The position numbers were made by a program, and so were the translations under genes. A stretch of 60,560 bases of DNA from Deltaproteobacteria bacterium Ga0077550 (GTDB lineage Bacteria; Myxococcota_A; Polyangia; Nannocystales; Nannocystaceae), in contig LNFB01000389.1 of the NCBI GenBank assembly GCA_001464385.1, forward strand, positions 1 through 60,560, given 5' to 3'. The notes under the pieces are model-generated. The model had not been told where the DNA came from and made no database searches. It saw nothing but the letters and a program-made list of their open reading frames with translations. Position 1 is the first letter of the stretch. Each line of letters begins with the position of its first letter. Below are positions 19,697 to 28,542 of this stretch, one piece after another.

Positions 19697-20104
19697 TCAC
19701 TCGGGCAAGGTCACGAGGTGCTCGATCTGCACGTCGCGGCGGAACGGCTCGAGGACGTCGAAGGGCCAGTGGTACTCGGCGGTGAAGACCGCGCCGAAGT
19801 TCGCGGCGGTGCCCTCGACCTCGATCCACGACTCCAGCTCGGGGTCGTCGACGCCGATCTGCCGGATCTGCGACTCCATGCGGCCGCGCAGCGCCTCGCG
19901 CTCGCGCGCGTCCTTCCGGTAGAGCTGGCGCCGCCCCGCGAACGTCGAGCCGGTCTCCTCGAGCACCCGGAACGCCTCCTGCCGGAGGAACGCCACCCGG
20001 ATCATCTCGTAGCCCGCCCAGCCGCCCGCCGCCAGCAGCAGCACGAGCACCACCGAGACCACGTTGATCACGCGAGGCTGCTTGTACTTGACCGGCTCCG
20101 CCAT
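19697..20104 (-). CDS. Small single-pass membrane protein, unknown function
   Basis: 135 residues from the ATG at 20104. The N-terminus is short and basic (MAEPVKYKQPR), followed by one membrane segment at about residues 13-33 and a soluble, probably periplasmic, domain with an Arg/Glu-rich helix and a strand-rich end (WIEVEGTAANFGAVF, then EYHWPFDVLEPFRRD). I do not recognise the family. The frame remains open far to the left on this strand, but that extension is antisense to the coiled-coil gene and lacks a membrane-protein start. It is divergent from the methyltransferase/coiled-coil gene with 45 bp between start codons, so the two may share a control region. Confidence 0.6.
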   Translation of the reverse strand: MAEPVKYKQPRVINVVSVVLVLLLAAGGWAGYEMIRVAFLRQEAFRVLEETGSTFAGRRQLYRKDAREREALRGRMESQIRQIGVDDPELESWIEVEGTAANFGAVFTAEYHWPFDVLEPFRRDVQIEHLVTLPE

Positions 20105-20140
20105 GGTGTCGTCGCCAGGCCGAGTCGACCCGCCGTCGGC

Positions 20141-20155
20141 GATCATATTATGATC
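20141..20155. promoter_or_regulatory. Perfect 7+1+7 palindrome over a start codon
   Basis: GATCATA, T, TATGATC is a perfect inverted repeat. It covers the ATG (20150-20152) of the coiled-coil gene and lies 36 bp upstream of the divergent membrane-protein start. It is one of the few AT-rich stretches nearby. It could be an operator or part of a -10 region for the leftward gene. Confidence 0.3.
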
Positions 20156-23026
20156 GCGCACCTCGGCGTGGACCACCTGGCGGCATATCTCGTGATCGAG
20201 CGCTGGGCGCCCGGGCGCGTCGTCGTGGTGGTCGCCCCGCGCGGGCCCGAGGGGGCGCGCCGGCTCCGCGACGTCGGGGCGCGGGTGATTGTCGTCGGTG
20301 CGCTCGACCGGGCCACGGGCCTCGACGTCCGGCCCGGCGTGCCGAGCCTGCCGCTGCCCGACGGCAGCGCGCACGTCGTCGTGTGCCTCGAGGGTTGGGC
20401 CGCGCTCGAGCCCGACGCGCGCGCGCGTGTGGTCGCCGAGGCGCGGCGCGTGCTGACCCCCGATGGTCTGTTCGCGGCGTGGTCGAGGCAGCCGCGCCCG
20501 GGTGAGGCCGGGGTCGACTTCTGGTCGCTCGAGCAAGAGCTCGCCGTCGGGTTCGAGCGCGTGCAGATGTTCGCGCAGCTGCCGTGGCAGGGCTTCAGCG
20601 TCGCGCCGGTGATCGACGATGACCGTGCACCGCCGATCGTCGTGCGTGAGGGGCTGCTGCACGACGCGCCCGAGGCGACGCACTATCTCGCGATCGCGGG
20701 GGCGCGCGCCGCCGAGCACCGGCTCGCCGAGGCCATGCAGTGCGTGCTCGTACCGCTCGACCGGCTGCCCATCGAGCCGGCGGTCGCGGCTCCAGTGGTG
20801 ATCGCGGCGGCTCCTGTCGCCCCGGTGACGATCGTCGACCCGTCGGTGCAGCTCGAGCTCGATCGGGTCGAACGCGAGCTGCTCGGTGCCCGGACGGCGC
20901 TCACCGGCGCCGAGGAGCTCGCGCGCACGCGCGAGACCGATGTCGCCGTGCTCACCCGATCGCTGCGCGAGCTCGAGCAGTCGGCGCTGCGCAGCGGCGA
21001 GCGGGCCGAGCAGCGCAGCCGCGAGCTCGAGGAGCGCAACGCGGCGGTCGCCGAGCTGCGCAGCCGGCTCGAGCGCAGCAACACCGAGCGCGACCAGCTC
21101 GCGCGACAGCTCGAGCTCGCCGCGGTCGAGCGCGAGGCGGCGCGACAGCTCGCGATGCGCTTCGAGACCGAGATCGACTTCGCCCGCAAGCGCAGCGCGG
21201 AGACGCAGGAGCAGCTCACCGAGCGCATCCACGAGGCGTCGCGGCTGGGCGCCGAGGCGTCGATGCTGCGCGAGCGGGTCGAGCAGCAGGAGCGGGCGCT
21301 GGCCCAGGCGCGGCAGCGGGCGGACGACCTGTCGGCGACCGCCGCCATGAACGCCGAGCAGGGCCGCATCAACGCGGAGATCGGCTTCGATCGCGATCGC
21401 CTCCGCGAGGAGCTCGCCCGGCGTACGGCGACGCTCGAGAAGCTCGAGGAGAAGCTGTGGACCTCGCGCGACGACGCCCAGCGCGACCGCATCGAGGTCG
21501 TGAAGGTCAGCGCGGAGATCGAGCGCCTGCGGGACCAGCTCGAGCGCGTGCGCCAGGTCGAGCACGAGCGCAGCCACGAGATCGAGCGGCTCGGGGCCGA
21601 TCTGCGGCGCGCCGAGGTCGAGCGCGCCGACGCCCTGGCCGCGGTGAGGATGCGCGAGGAGGAGGCCGCGCGCATGCGTCGGGAGCTCGACGCGATGGCG
21701 TCGCGCTCGGACGACCTGCAGCGCCTACGGGCCGAGCTCGAGGCCCGCGCCGTCGAGCTGGGGGACCTCGGGGTGCGCTTCGAGCAGGCGACGGCGCGGG
21801 AGCGCGAGGCCGTCGCGCTGACCAAGCGGCGCGAGCAGCAGCTCATCGAGGCCGGCGGCGAGCTCGAGCGGCTGCGTGCGGAGGTCGAGCGGCACAGCGT
21901 CGGTCGTGCGGGGCTCCAGGGCGAGCTCGATGTGCGACTGGTCGAGCTCGAGCAGCTCGCGGCGTCGATCGGCGACCTGCAGCACCAGGTCGAGACCACG
22001 CGGATCGAGCGGCGCGAGGCCGAGTTGCGGGCGACCGAACTCCAGCACCAGCTCGAGCAGCTCGCCGCCGAGCGCGAGATGCTGCGGCGACACCTCCGCG
22101 AGCGGGAGCAGGAGCTCGACGATGTCGCCTCTGCGCAGGAGTCGAGCGGGGCCGAGCTGTTCATGCTGCGCCGCGAGCTCGACGCGGTGGCCGAGGCCAA
22201 CGAGCGGCTGACCGGTGTCATGCGCCCGGCGGCCGTCGACGAGGGCATGCTCGACTGGCCCGAGGCGGCCAAGGCCGAGGTCCTGCGGCTACGGACCGAG
22301 CTCGGTGCGGCGAGGGAGGCCGCACCGCCCCGCGGCGACGAGCCCACCGGAGATCGGGCCCGCGTGCGTCGGCTGCAGCTCGAGCTCGAGATCCGGGCGC
22401 AGGAGCACGAGCAGGTGCTCGCGCAGCTCGACGCCGCCGAGCAGCGCATCTGGGAGATGAGCGACGCGAGTGATCGCAACGCGGCGCGGCTGGCCGCCGG
22501 GCTCGCGCAGCTCGAGAAGCAGCGCGAGCAGTTCGACGACACCCTCGAGGAGCTCGAGGTGACGCGGAACCTCCTCGCCGCAGCGCAGGCGCGGGCGATC
22601 GAGCAGAGTCGCCTGCTCGCGAGCGAGCGGGCGAAGCTCGCGCGCCTCGGCATGGGCGAAGGCACGCCGCGCCTGGTCGATCCCGACAACATCGACAGCC
22701 TGTTCGCCGAGCTCGACGAGTCCGATCGCACGGAGGTCGACGTGCAGCCCATCCGCCTGCCGACCGCGGTCAACATGGCGCAGGGCTCGACGGAGCGACG
22801 GGCGCCCGACGCCCCGGCCGCGCGCACCATGACCGAGGTCGAGCGCCCGGTCGGGGCGCCGCGGGCCGAGCCCGATCGCCGGTCCGATGGGGTCGGCGTG
22901 CCGACGCCCAACCTCGACGTCGGCCCCAGCGGCGGCGGGTCGCGGCCCATCGACCTCGCGACGCCCGGCGTCCCCCGCGTCGTGGTCGAGCCCCTCTCCG
23001 ACGACGCGTGGCGCGAGCCGGAGTGA
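20150..23026 (+). CDS. Methyltransferase-fold protein with long coiled coil
   Basis: 958 residues from the ATG at 20150; the open frame to the left has no better start and is antisense to other genes. Residues 1-200 or so follow the class I SAM-methyltransferase layout (VVVCLEGW, ARVVAEARRVLTPDGLFAAWS is the type 11 strand-4/5 region), but the glycine-rich SAM loop is missing: the expected place reads RVVVVVAPRGPEGARRL. Residues about 230-830 are an almost unbroken Glu/Arg/Leu-rich coiled coil. The tail is Pro/Asp-rich and disordered. This looks like a structural or scaffolding protein built on an inactive methyltransferase fold; catalysis is unlikely. Large coiled-coil proteins of this style are common among myxobacterial polarity and motility factors, but I cannot name an orthologue. 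Confidence 0.75.
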   Translation: MIAHLGVDHLAAYLVIERWAPGRVVVVVAPRGPEGARRLRDVGARVIVVGALDRATGLDVRPGVPSLPLPDGSAHVVVCLEGWAALEPDARARVVAEARRVLTPDGLFAAWSRQPRPGEAGVDFWSLEQELAVGFERVQMFAQLPWQGFSVAPVIDDDRAPPIVVREGLLHDAPEATHYLAIAGARAAEHRLAEAMQCVLVPLDRLPIEPAVAAPVVIAAAPVAPVTIVDPSVQLELDRVERELLGARTALTGAEELARTRETDVAVLTRSLRELEQSALRSGERAEQRSRELEERNAAVAELRSRLERSNTERDQLARQLELAAVEREAARQLAMRFETEIDFARKRSAETQEQLTERIHEASRLGAEASMLRERVEQQERALAQARQRADDLSATAAMNAEQGRINAEIGFDRDRLREELARRTATLEKLEEKLWTSRDDAQRDRIEVVKVSAEIERLRDQLERVRQVEHERSHEIERLGADLRRAEVERADALAAVRMREEEAARMRRELDAMASRSDDLQRLRAELEARAVELGDLGVRFEQATAREREAVALTKRREQQLIEAGGELERLRAEVERHSVGRAGLQGELDVRLVELEQLAASIGDLQHQVETTRIERREAELRATELQHQLEQLAAEREMLRRHLREREQELDDVASAQESSGAELFMLRRELDAVAEANERLTGVMRPAAVDEGMLDWPEAAKAEVLRLRTELGAAREAAPPRGDEPTGDRARVRRLQLELEIRAQEHEQVLAQLDAAEQRIWEMSDASDRNAARLAAGLAQLEKQREQFDDTLEELEVTRNLLAAAQARAIEQSRLLASERAKLARLGMGEGTPRLVDPDNIDSLFAELDESDRTEVDVQPIRLPTAVNMAQGSTERRAPDAPAARTMTEVERPVGAPRAEPDRRSDGVGVPTPNLDVGPSGGGSRPIDLATPGVPRVVVEPLSDDAWREPE

Positions 23027-23145
23027 GGGCGATCGGAAGGGGGAAGGCTCCGCCGCGCGTCACCCGGTGGAGGGGGAGCGGGCCGTTCCCACAGACAGAC
23101 AGAGTCCCGACTCCGAGCCCGTGGCGGCGGGGCGCAAAGTCGCAC

Positions 23146-23174
23146 TTGACGTCCGCGTCACCTCGCCATAGTTT
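23146..23174 (+). promoter_or_regulatory. Sigma-70-like promoter of tRNA-Leu
   Basis: TTGACG (23146-23151) and TAGTTT (23169-23174) with a 17-bp spacer, ending 13 bp before the tRNA. Initiation near 23182 would leave a very short leader. Confidence 0.6.
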
Positions 23175-23187
23175 CCTCCGGCCGATC

Positions 23188-23269
23188 GCGAGGGTGGCGA
23201 AATTGGTAGACGCGCACGGTTCAGGTCCGTGTGTCTTACGACGTGGGGGTTCGAGTCCCTTCCCTCGCA
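23188..23269 (+). tRNA. tRNA-Leu (anticodon CAG)
   Basis: The acceptor arms GCGAGGG and CCCTCGC pair perfectly, the discriminator is A, and CCA is not encoded. The anticodon stem CACGG/CCGTG encloses the loop TTCAGGT, giving anticodon CAG. A long variable arm and the GGTTCGAGTCC T-loop region fit a class II leucine tRNA. Confidence 0.95.
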
Positions 23270-23274
23270 CAACG

Positions 23275-23298
23275 GCCGGCACGCTTCGGCGTGCCGGC
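23275..23298 (+). terminator. Hairpin after tRNA-Leu
   Basis: A perfect 10-bp stem, GCCGGCACGC with GCGTGCCGGC, around a TTCG tetraloop, begins 5 bp after the tRNA. No T-tract follows, so it may also protect or help process the 3' end. Confidence 0.6.
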
Positions 23299-23337
23299 AC
23301 CGTCCGGCCCCGATCACCGTGACGCGTTGGAGGCGGC

Positions 23338-23550
23338 CTAGGCCGGCTCGACGCTCCGGACCGTGAGCGCCGGGCCGCTCATGTGGATGCCGAAGCCGCC
23401 CGAGGCCACGGTGCCGTCGATGCGGACGCGGTCGCCCGCCTTCACGGAGAGGTCGCCCTCGAGCCGGTACGTCGTCCCGTCGTCGGCTTCGAGCTGGAAG
23501 AACCCGCCCTCGAGATCGCTGAAACGGATCGTGCCGGTGAACTTCGCCAT
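23338..23550 (-). CDS. DUF5818-family small protein
   Basis: 70 residues. The pattern TGTIRFSDLEGGFFQLEADDG followed by YRLEGDLSVKAGDRVRIDGTV is that of DUF5818, a short all-beta, OB-like protein found singly in many bacteria. It has no signal peptide or catalytic residues. The molecular function of the family is unknown. It stands alone between the tRNA-Leu terminator and the divergent HEAT-cyclophilin gene, 51 bp from the latter's start. Confidence 0.75.
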   Translation of the reverse strand: MAKFTGTIRFSDLEGGFFQLEADDGTTYRLEGDLSVKAGDRVRIDGTVASGGFGIHMSGPALTVRSVEPA

Positions 23551-23601
23551 GTCGCACGAGTGTACTGCATCCAGCGCGCTCGGCTAACCTCGCGTCCAAC
23601 C

Positions 23602-25938
23602 ATGGTGGCGCGGACCTCGGCGGCTGCGATCCGACGGCTCGTGCCCGTGACACGGGTCGCGCTCGCGATGTCGATCGCGTGCGGCACCCCGGCGGCGCCG
23701 TCGCGTGATGCAGCGACCGAGCCGACGTCGGAGGCGTCCGACGCGACGTCTCCGCTGCCGTCGTGGAGCGGTGTGGCGTGGCCGACCGCGGACGCCCGCC
23801 GCGCCCTGGTCACCGCCGAGCTCGGGCGCGACGCGTCGCCGCTCGACGTGACGCGCGACGACGACTGGCGCAGCTATGCGAGGATCGGTCTGCTCGAGGC
23901 TCCGGCCGCGGCGCTCGAGCGGTTCGCCGGCGCCGATCCGTCGCCTGCAGCGCTCGCCGCCGTGGGGCTGCTCGAGCCGTTGCCCGGCGCGCCGGGGGAG
24001 GCGGTGCAGCCCACCGGGCCGTGGGCGACGCTCGAGCGCGATCTGTGGACCCGACTCGCCGTGGTCGACGACCCGTCGCGCTACGCCGCGATCGCGTTCG
24101 CGATCGGGCGCATCGGCGGGCGCGAGTCCCAGCGACTCTGGGCGATCGAGCTCGCGGGGGCCACGCGGAGCGAGGTGCTCGACGTCGCTGCGTTCGACGC
24201 GATCAACATCGCGTGCGCGCGTCGGCATCCCCTGCACGTCGATGCGCTGCCGGGCTTCGCGACCGCGATCGAAGGCGTCACCGCCTCGGTTCGCCGCGCC
24301 GCGCTCGGGGCCCTGGCCCGCTGCGCGGCGCCGTCGGCAGAGAGCTTCACCGAGCGCGAGCGCTGGGTGGCGCGCCTGGTCACCGTGATCGACGGCGACG
24401 ATCCCGAGGCGGCTCGACTCGCGTGGAAGGCCCTCGCGGCGCTCGGCGAGGGTGTCGAGACCATCCCCGCGTCGGTGCTCGGCGAGGCCGCGCCGCCATG
24501 GTTGGTCGAGCTCGAGGCGGTCCGCGCCCTCGCGGCCCACGCGTCGACCCGCCGTCCCCTCGTCGATCGCCTCGTCGCGCTGTCGGCCGACGCCGTCACC
24601 GACACCCGCGCGACCGTCGTGTGGAGCGCCCTGCAGTCACTGCGCCGCGGGATCGATGCCGAACCCGGAGCCTTCGCACCGCTGGCGCCGTGGCGCGATC
24701 GCCTGCGCGCGGCGACACCCACCAGCGACCGCCACCGCGTCGAGCTCACGGTGGTGCTCTGCGAGCTCGAGGCCCTCGCGGCGATCGACGGCGCGTCGCT
24801 CGAGGCGGTCGAGCGCTGCGCTGCGGGCGTCGACGCGTTGCCCGAGCACTACGGCGAGGCCCTCGCGATCGAGGCGCTGGTCGCGATGGCGCGGGAAGGG
24901 CAGGCGGCGACGCGCGCGGCGGCGCTGCTCGATCGGGCCAAGGATCATCGGCCGCAGATCGCCGCGGCCGCCCTCGCGGCCCTCGCCGACGTCGAGGATG
25001 GGCAGGTCAACGCCGTGCTCCGCGACGCGCTGGTGCGGGCCGACGTCGGGGTGCTCGCGGCGGCGGCGGGGGCGATCGCGGCGCGTGCCGTCGATCGGGA
25101 TCGTCGGGATCCCGGGGTCGTCGGTGCCCTCGAGACGCTGCTGCGCACGGCCGATCCCGCGACGGCGATGGAGGCTCGCCTCGCCGCGATCGAGGCCCTC
25201 GGGGGCTTGGCGCGCAGCGCCGGCGAGGACGTCGCGGCGCCGGCCGGCCCGCCCGGTGGCCTCGGGGCCACTGCGGGTCCGGTGATGACCGGCGCGAAGG
25301 AGGCACGCGAGTGGCTCGTCCGCGCCGTCGTGCCGCTCGCGGCGGATCGCAGCGACGCGGTGCGGCGCGCGGCATGGGGGGCGTTGGCGGCGGACGCCGA
25401 GCTGCAGGCGCAGTTCCTCGCGCAGCTGCCCGCGTCGATCGAGCGACCGTTCGCGCCCGAGGTTGGCGCCGCGCTCGAGTCCCACCTCGCACGGCCGGTC
25501 CGGGGCCTGCGCGTGCACACCGATCTCGGATCGTTCGTGATCGAGTTCGACGGCGCGCCGTCGCCGATCGCCGCCGCGAACCTCGTCGCGCTCGCGCGCG
25601 CGGGCACGTTCGACGGCCTGCGGTTCCATCGCGTGGTGCCCGGCTTCGTGGCCCAGGGCGGCGATCCGCACGGCGACGGCTACGGCGGCCCCGGCTGGGT
25701 GCTGCCGTGCGAATGGTCGGAGCTCCGCTACGAGCGCGGCACCGTGGGCGTGGCGCTCGCCGGCAAGGACACCGGCGGGTCGCAGTTCTTCATCGCGCAG
25801 ACGCGGCAGCCCCACCTCGATGGTCGGTTCACCGTCGTCGGGCGTGTGCGCGAGAGGCTCGAGCTGGTCGATCGGTTGCTGCCGCACGATCGCATCGTGC
25901 GGGTCGAGGTGGTCGAGCTCGATGGAGCCGCGCCGTGA
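23602..25938 (+). CDS. Lipoprotein with HEAT-type repeats and C-terminal cyclophilin PPIase
   Basis: 778 residues. The ATG at 23602 gives a basic, hydrophobic signal peptide with lipobox MSIAC (Cys27). The middle (about 40-610) is Ala/Leu-rich helical repeats of the HEAT/armadillo kind. The last 150 residues are a bacterial cyclophilin: LGSFVIEFD, FHRVVPGFVAQGGDP (with the Arg, Phe and Gln of the active site), GSQFFIAQ and LDGRFTVVGRV. Peptidyl-prolyl isomerisation of exported proteins at the membrane is the likely role, the repeats presumably binding clients. Its stop overlaps the GTG start of the ThiD-like gene by 4 bp, so the two are translationally coupled. Confidence 0.85.
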   Translation: MVARTSAAAIRRLVPVTRVALAMSIACGTPAAPSRDAATEPTSEASDATSPLPSWSGVAWPTADARRALVTAELGRDASPLDVTRDDDWRSYARIGLLEAPAAALERFAGADPSPAALAAVGLLEPLPGAPGEAVQPTGPWATLERDLWTRLAVVDDPSRYAAIAFAIGRIGGRESQRLWAIELAGATRSEVLDVAAFDAINIACARRHPLHVDALPGFATAIEGVTASVRRAALGALARCAAPSAESFTERERWVARLVTVIDGDDPEAARLAWKALAALGEGVETIPASVLGEAAPPWLVELEAVRALAAHASTRRPLVDRLVALSADAVTDTRATVVWSALQSLRRGIDAEPGAFAPLAPWRDRLRAATPTSDRHRVELTVVLCELEALAAIDGASLEAVERCAAGVDALPEHYGEALAIEALVAMAREGQAATRAAALLDRAKDHRPQIAAAALAALADVEDGQVNAVLRDALVRADVGVLAAAAGAIAARAVDRDRRDPGVVGALETLLRTADPATAMEARLAAIEALGGLARSAGEDVAAPAGPPGGLGATAGPVMTGAKEAREWLVRAVVPLAADRSDAVRRAAWGALAADAELQAQFLAQLPASIERPFAPEVGAALESHLARPVRGLRVHTDLGSFVIEFDGAPSPIAAANLVALARAGTFDGLRFHRVVPGFVAQGGDPHGDGYGGPGWVLPCEWSELRYERGTVGVALAGKDTGGSQFFIAQTRQPHLDGRFTVVGRVRERLELVDRLLPHDRIVRVEVVELDGAAP

Positions 25939-26678
25939 GCCTGTGGCTCGTCGGTGGTCTCGATCCCACCGGCGGCGCGGGGGTCGGCCGTGATCGCGCG
26001 ACCGCCCTCGCCGTCGCGCCCACGCTCGAGGTCGTGACGGTGATCAGCGCGATGACGCAGCAGGGCGACGGTCGCCCCGCCCGGGCCGTGCCCACCGCGC
26101 CCACGACGTTGCGGGCGGCCCTCGCCGGGATCGGCACGGCGCGGGCGGTGAAGCTCGGGCTCGTCCCTGCCGCGTGCGTCGAGGTCGTCGCCGCCGCGCT
26201 CCGACCGCTGCGGGTGCCGCGTGTGCTCGACCCCGTGCTGCGGGCGACCGACGGCGGCGATCTCGGGGCCGACGTCGAGGGCACGCATCTGCTCGCCGCG
26301 TGCGTCGATCTGCTCACGCCCAACCGCGCCGAGGCGCGGGCGCTGCTCGGCGAGCTCCCGGCGCAGGAGGATGCGCTCGTCACCGCGGTGCGCGAGCGGG
26401 GCCTGCCGTCGGTGCTGTTCAAGGACGCCGAGGATCCCGATCCTGCATGGGTCTGCGATCGCCTCGTCCACGACGGGCGCTGCGTCGACTTCCGCCGGCC
26501 GCGCGTGCAGGGGGCCGATCCCCGTGGGACGGGCTGCGCGCTCGCGACCGCGATCGCGTGCGGGCTGGCGCAGGGGCGCGGTGTCGTCGAGGCGTGCGCG
26601 TCGGCGATCGCGTGGCTCGACGTGGCGCGGACGCGGACGCACCTCGGGCCCGACGGTCGCCCGCACCTGTCTGAATGA
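25935..26678 (+). CDS. Hydroxymethylpyrimidine/phosphomethylpyrimidine kinase-like (ThiD family)
   Basis: 247 residues from a GTG that overlaps the previous stop. It has the ribokinase-like ThiD pattern: N-terminal GGLDPTGGAGVGRD, DPVLRATDG, TPNRAEARALLG, and the anion-hole/catalytic GADPRGTGCALATAIACG near the C-terminus. ThiD phosphorylates HMP and HMP-P for thiamine synthesis. No other thiamine gene is near, and coupling to an isomerase lipoprotein is odd. The lid region between the TPNR and GTGC motifs (DAEDPDPAWVCDRL) is not typical, so substrate preference may differ. Confidence 0.75.
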   Translation: MSLWLVGGLDPTGGAGVGRDRATALAVAPTLEVVTVISAMTQQGDGRPARAVPTAPTTLRAALAGIGTARAVKLGLVPAACVEVVAAALRPLRVPRVLDPVLRATDGGDLGADVEGTHLLAACVDLLTPNRAEARALLGELPAQEDALVTAVRERGLPSVLFKDAEDPDPAWVCDRLVHDGRCVDFRRPRVQGADPRGTGCALATAIACGLAQGRGVVEACASAIAWLDVARTRTHLGPDGRPHLSE

Positions 26679-26690
26679 AGCTCGCTGCGG

Positions 26691-28253
26691 TCAGCCGGGG
26701 CCGCCGGCGAGCTGAACCAGCTTCGGCAGCGTCTCGAGGCGCGCGAGCCCCTCGGCGGTGATGACCGTGCCCGTCACGTCGAGTTGCTGGAGCTCGGCGA
26801 GCTGCAGCAGCGACTCGATCGCGGCGTCGGTGACCAGCGTGTGATCGAGCCGCAGCGACTCGAGGGCGCGTAACGGCACGAGGTGCACCATCGCGGCGTC
26901 GACGACATCGGTGTGATCGAGGTAGAGCTGGCGCAGCTGGGCCAACCCCGACAGCGAGGACAGGCCGCGGTTCGTGACCCGCGTGTGCGAGAGGATGAGC
27001 GAGCGCAGGTTCACGAGCGCCGCAAAGTGCGTGAGGCCGACGTCCGAGATCTGGGTACGCGCCAGGTCGAGGTCGCGCAGGCCGACCAGGCGTCCCAGCT
27101 CGACCGCCGCGCGATCGTCGAGGTCCGCGTAGTGCAGGCGCAGCTGCTCGAGCTGCACGAGCCCGCCGAGGCTGGCGAAGCTCGGGTCTGCGGCGACGCC
27201 CGAGAGCTCGAGTCGGCGCAGCGTGGTGATCGTGCGCAGCGCCTCGATCCCCGGGGGACCGAGGTCGCGATCGTGCAGCTCGAGCTCGCGCAGCGCCGGC
27301 AGCTTGCCCAGCGCGGCCAGCCCCGGGCCCGTGACCTGGGAGCGCGGCAGCGACAGGCGCTCGACCGACTCGCAGTGCCGCAGCGTGTGCAGCCCACCGT
27401 CGCCGAAGCGCGGACAGTCGCAGGTGAAGTCCGTGACGCCGAGATCGCGGAAGTACAGCGGGCTGTTGTCGTTGAACGTGTCCCCGACCCAGACGAGCTC
27501 GCGCAGGCGCGCCAGCGGCTTGATCTGGTTGAGGGAGAAGTTGCCGACGCGGGTGTCGCGGAGCTCGAGGCGTTCGAGCACCTCGGCCTTGCCGAGCTGC
27601 GTCATCGCGTCGTGGCCGGCCCAGCTCCCGGCCAGCGTCGCGCGCGTCAGGGTCTTCGGCCACAGGCCGAGCACGTGGCCGAGCGGGCTGTCGCGGTCGA
27701 GATCCGACAGCACGATCTCCTGCAGCGAGAGCTTCGCGAGGGGCTCGAGGTCGAGCTCGGGTTTCTGCGGCGCGGTGACCCGCACCAACGTGAGCGTGGT
27801 CAGCTCGGGGAGCTGCGCGAGTGCAGCGATCGCGCCGCCGTCGAGTTCGACCTCGGCGAGCACCAGCGACGACAGCGAGCGCAGCGCGGGGAGGTCGTGG
27901 GTCGGCCCGACGCAGCCCGAGAGCCTGAGACTCCGGAGCTTCGGTGCGCGCTGGACGATCGCGGCGAGGTCGATGCCGTCGCAGGCCGTCGCGGCGTCGA
28001 CCTCGGTGATCCGACCCAGGCGATCGGACTCGGCGAGGGCGAGATCGAGGGACTCGACCTCGGCGAGCGGGGCATCGACGAGCTCCGAGCCGTGCGAGAC
28101 CACCAATCGGCGGGGGTCGGATCGGTCCGCGGCCCCGGGAAGGGGCGCGGCCGTCGGTGGCGCCGGCCCGGCGGGCTCGGCGGCCGCGGGGACCTCGTCC
28201 CCACCGCAGGCGGCCAGGGCGGCGAGGGCCATGAGCGCGACGGTGCGAAGCAC
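26691..28253 (-). CDS. Leucine-rich-repeat lipoprotein
   Basis: 520 residues. I chose the GTG at 28253 because it gives a signal peptide ending in the lipobox ALAAC; the longer frame begins in unrelated intergenic DNA. A Pro/Ala linker is followed by about 18 leucine-rich repeats of roughly 24 residues (for example LRDLDLARTQISDVGL, LRQLYLDHTDVVDAAM), a cysteine-containing insert (CDCPRFGDGGLHTL) at mid-length, and a final GGPG. This suggests a cell-surface or periplasmic binding protein; the partner is unknown. It is convergent with the ThiD-like gene, 12 bp apart. Confidence 0.8.
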   Translation of the reverse strand: MLRTVALMALAALAACGGDEVPAAAEPAGPAPPTAAPLPGAADRSDPRRLVVSHGSELVDAPLAEVESLDLALAESDRLGRITEVDAATACDGIDLAAIVQRAPKLRSLRLSGCVGPTHDLPALRSLSSLVLAEVELDGGAIAALAQLPELTTLTLVRVTAPQKPELDLEPLAKLSLQEIVLSDLDRDSPLGHVLGLWPKTLTRATLAGSWAGHDAMTQLGKAEVLERLELRDTRVGNFSLNQIKPLARLRELVWVGDTFNDNSPLYFRDLGVTDFTCDCPRFGDGGLHTLRHCESVERLSLPRSQVTGPGLAALGKLPALRELELHDRDLGPPGIEALRTITTLRRLELSGVAADPSFASLGGLVQLEQLRLHYADLDDRAAVELGRLVGLRDLDLARTQISDVGLTHFAALVNLRSLILSHTRVTNRGLSSLSGLAQLRQLYLDHTDVVDAAMVHLVPLRALESLRLDHTLVTDAAIESLLQLAELQQLDVTGTVITAEGLARLETLPKLVQLAGGPG

Positions 28254-28364
28254 GGGAGGGGAGGGTGGACCGCCGGGCGACCGGAACGCAAACCCACCAT
28301 TTCGGGCTGCGCGCTGGCCGCGATTCGAGCGGCGCCACATGCGCCATCGGCGGCGAAACGCGAT

Positions 28365-28405
28365 CGGCGCTCCCTCACGGAGCGCCGTTTGGCCCCTACC
28401 AAACG
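28365..28405. promoter_or_regulatory. Two overlapping, mutually exclusive hairpins in a divergent leader
   Basis: The first hairpin is CGGCGCTCC, loop CTCAC, GGAGCGCCG (28365-28387, 9-bp perfect stem). The second is CGTTTGG, loop CCCCTA, CCAAACG (28386-28405, 7-bp perfect stem). They share bases 28386-28387, so both cannot form fully at once. They lie in the 289-bp region between the LRR lipoprotein (leftward) and the small protein at 28543 (rightward). The rest of this region shows no gene. Confidence 0.3.
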
Positions 28406-28542
28406 ATGTTCCGCTATTAACGCGGGAAGGGCGGCGCGTGATTGACGCAAGGGGGTCCATTATGTACAACGCGCGCCAACGCCAGCTCGCCACCCCAAGT
28501 CGGGGTGGGGCTGGCCCAAGAAGAGAAACGAGGATCACTCCT

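Noticed and set aside
18716..20149. Leftward extension of the methyltransferase/coiled-coil frame
   Set aside because: It is antisense to the cyclase and membrane-protein genes, which have clear domains; the ATG at 20150 opens the recognisable fold.
28409..28428. Imperfect palindrome in the divergent region
   Set aside because: Only 6 of 10 base pairs match around TTAA; not better than chance.
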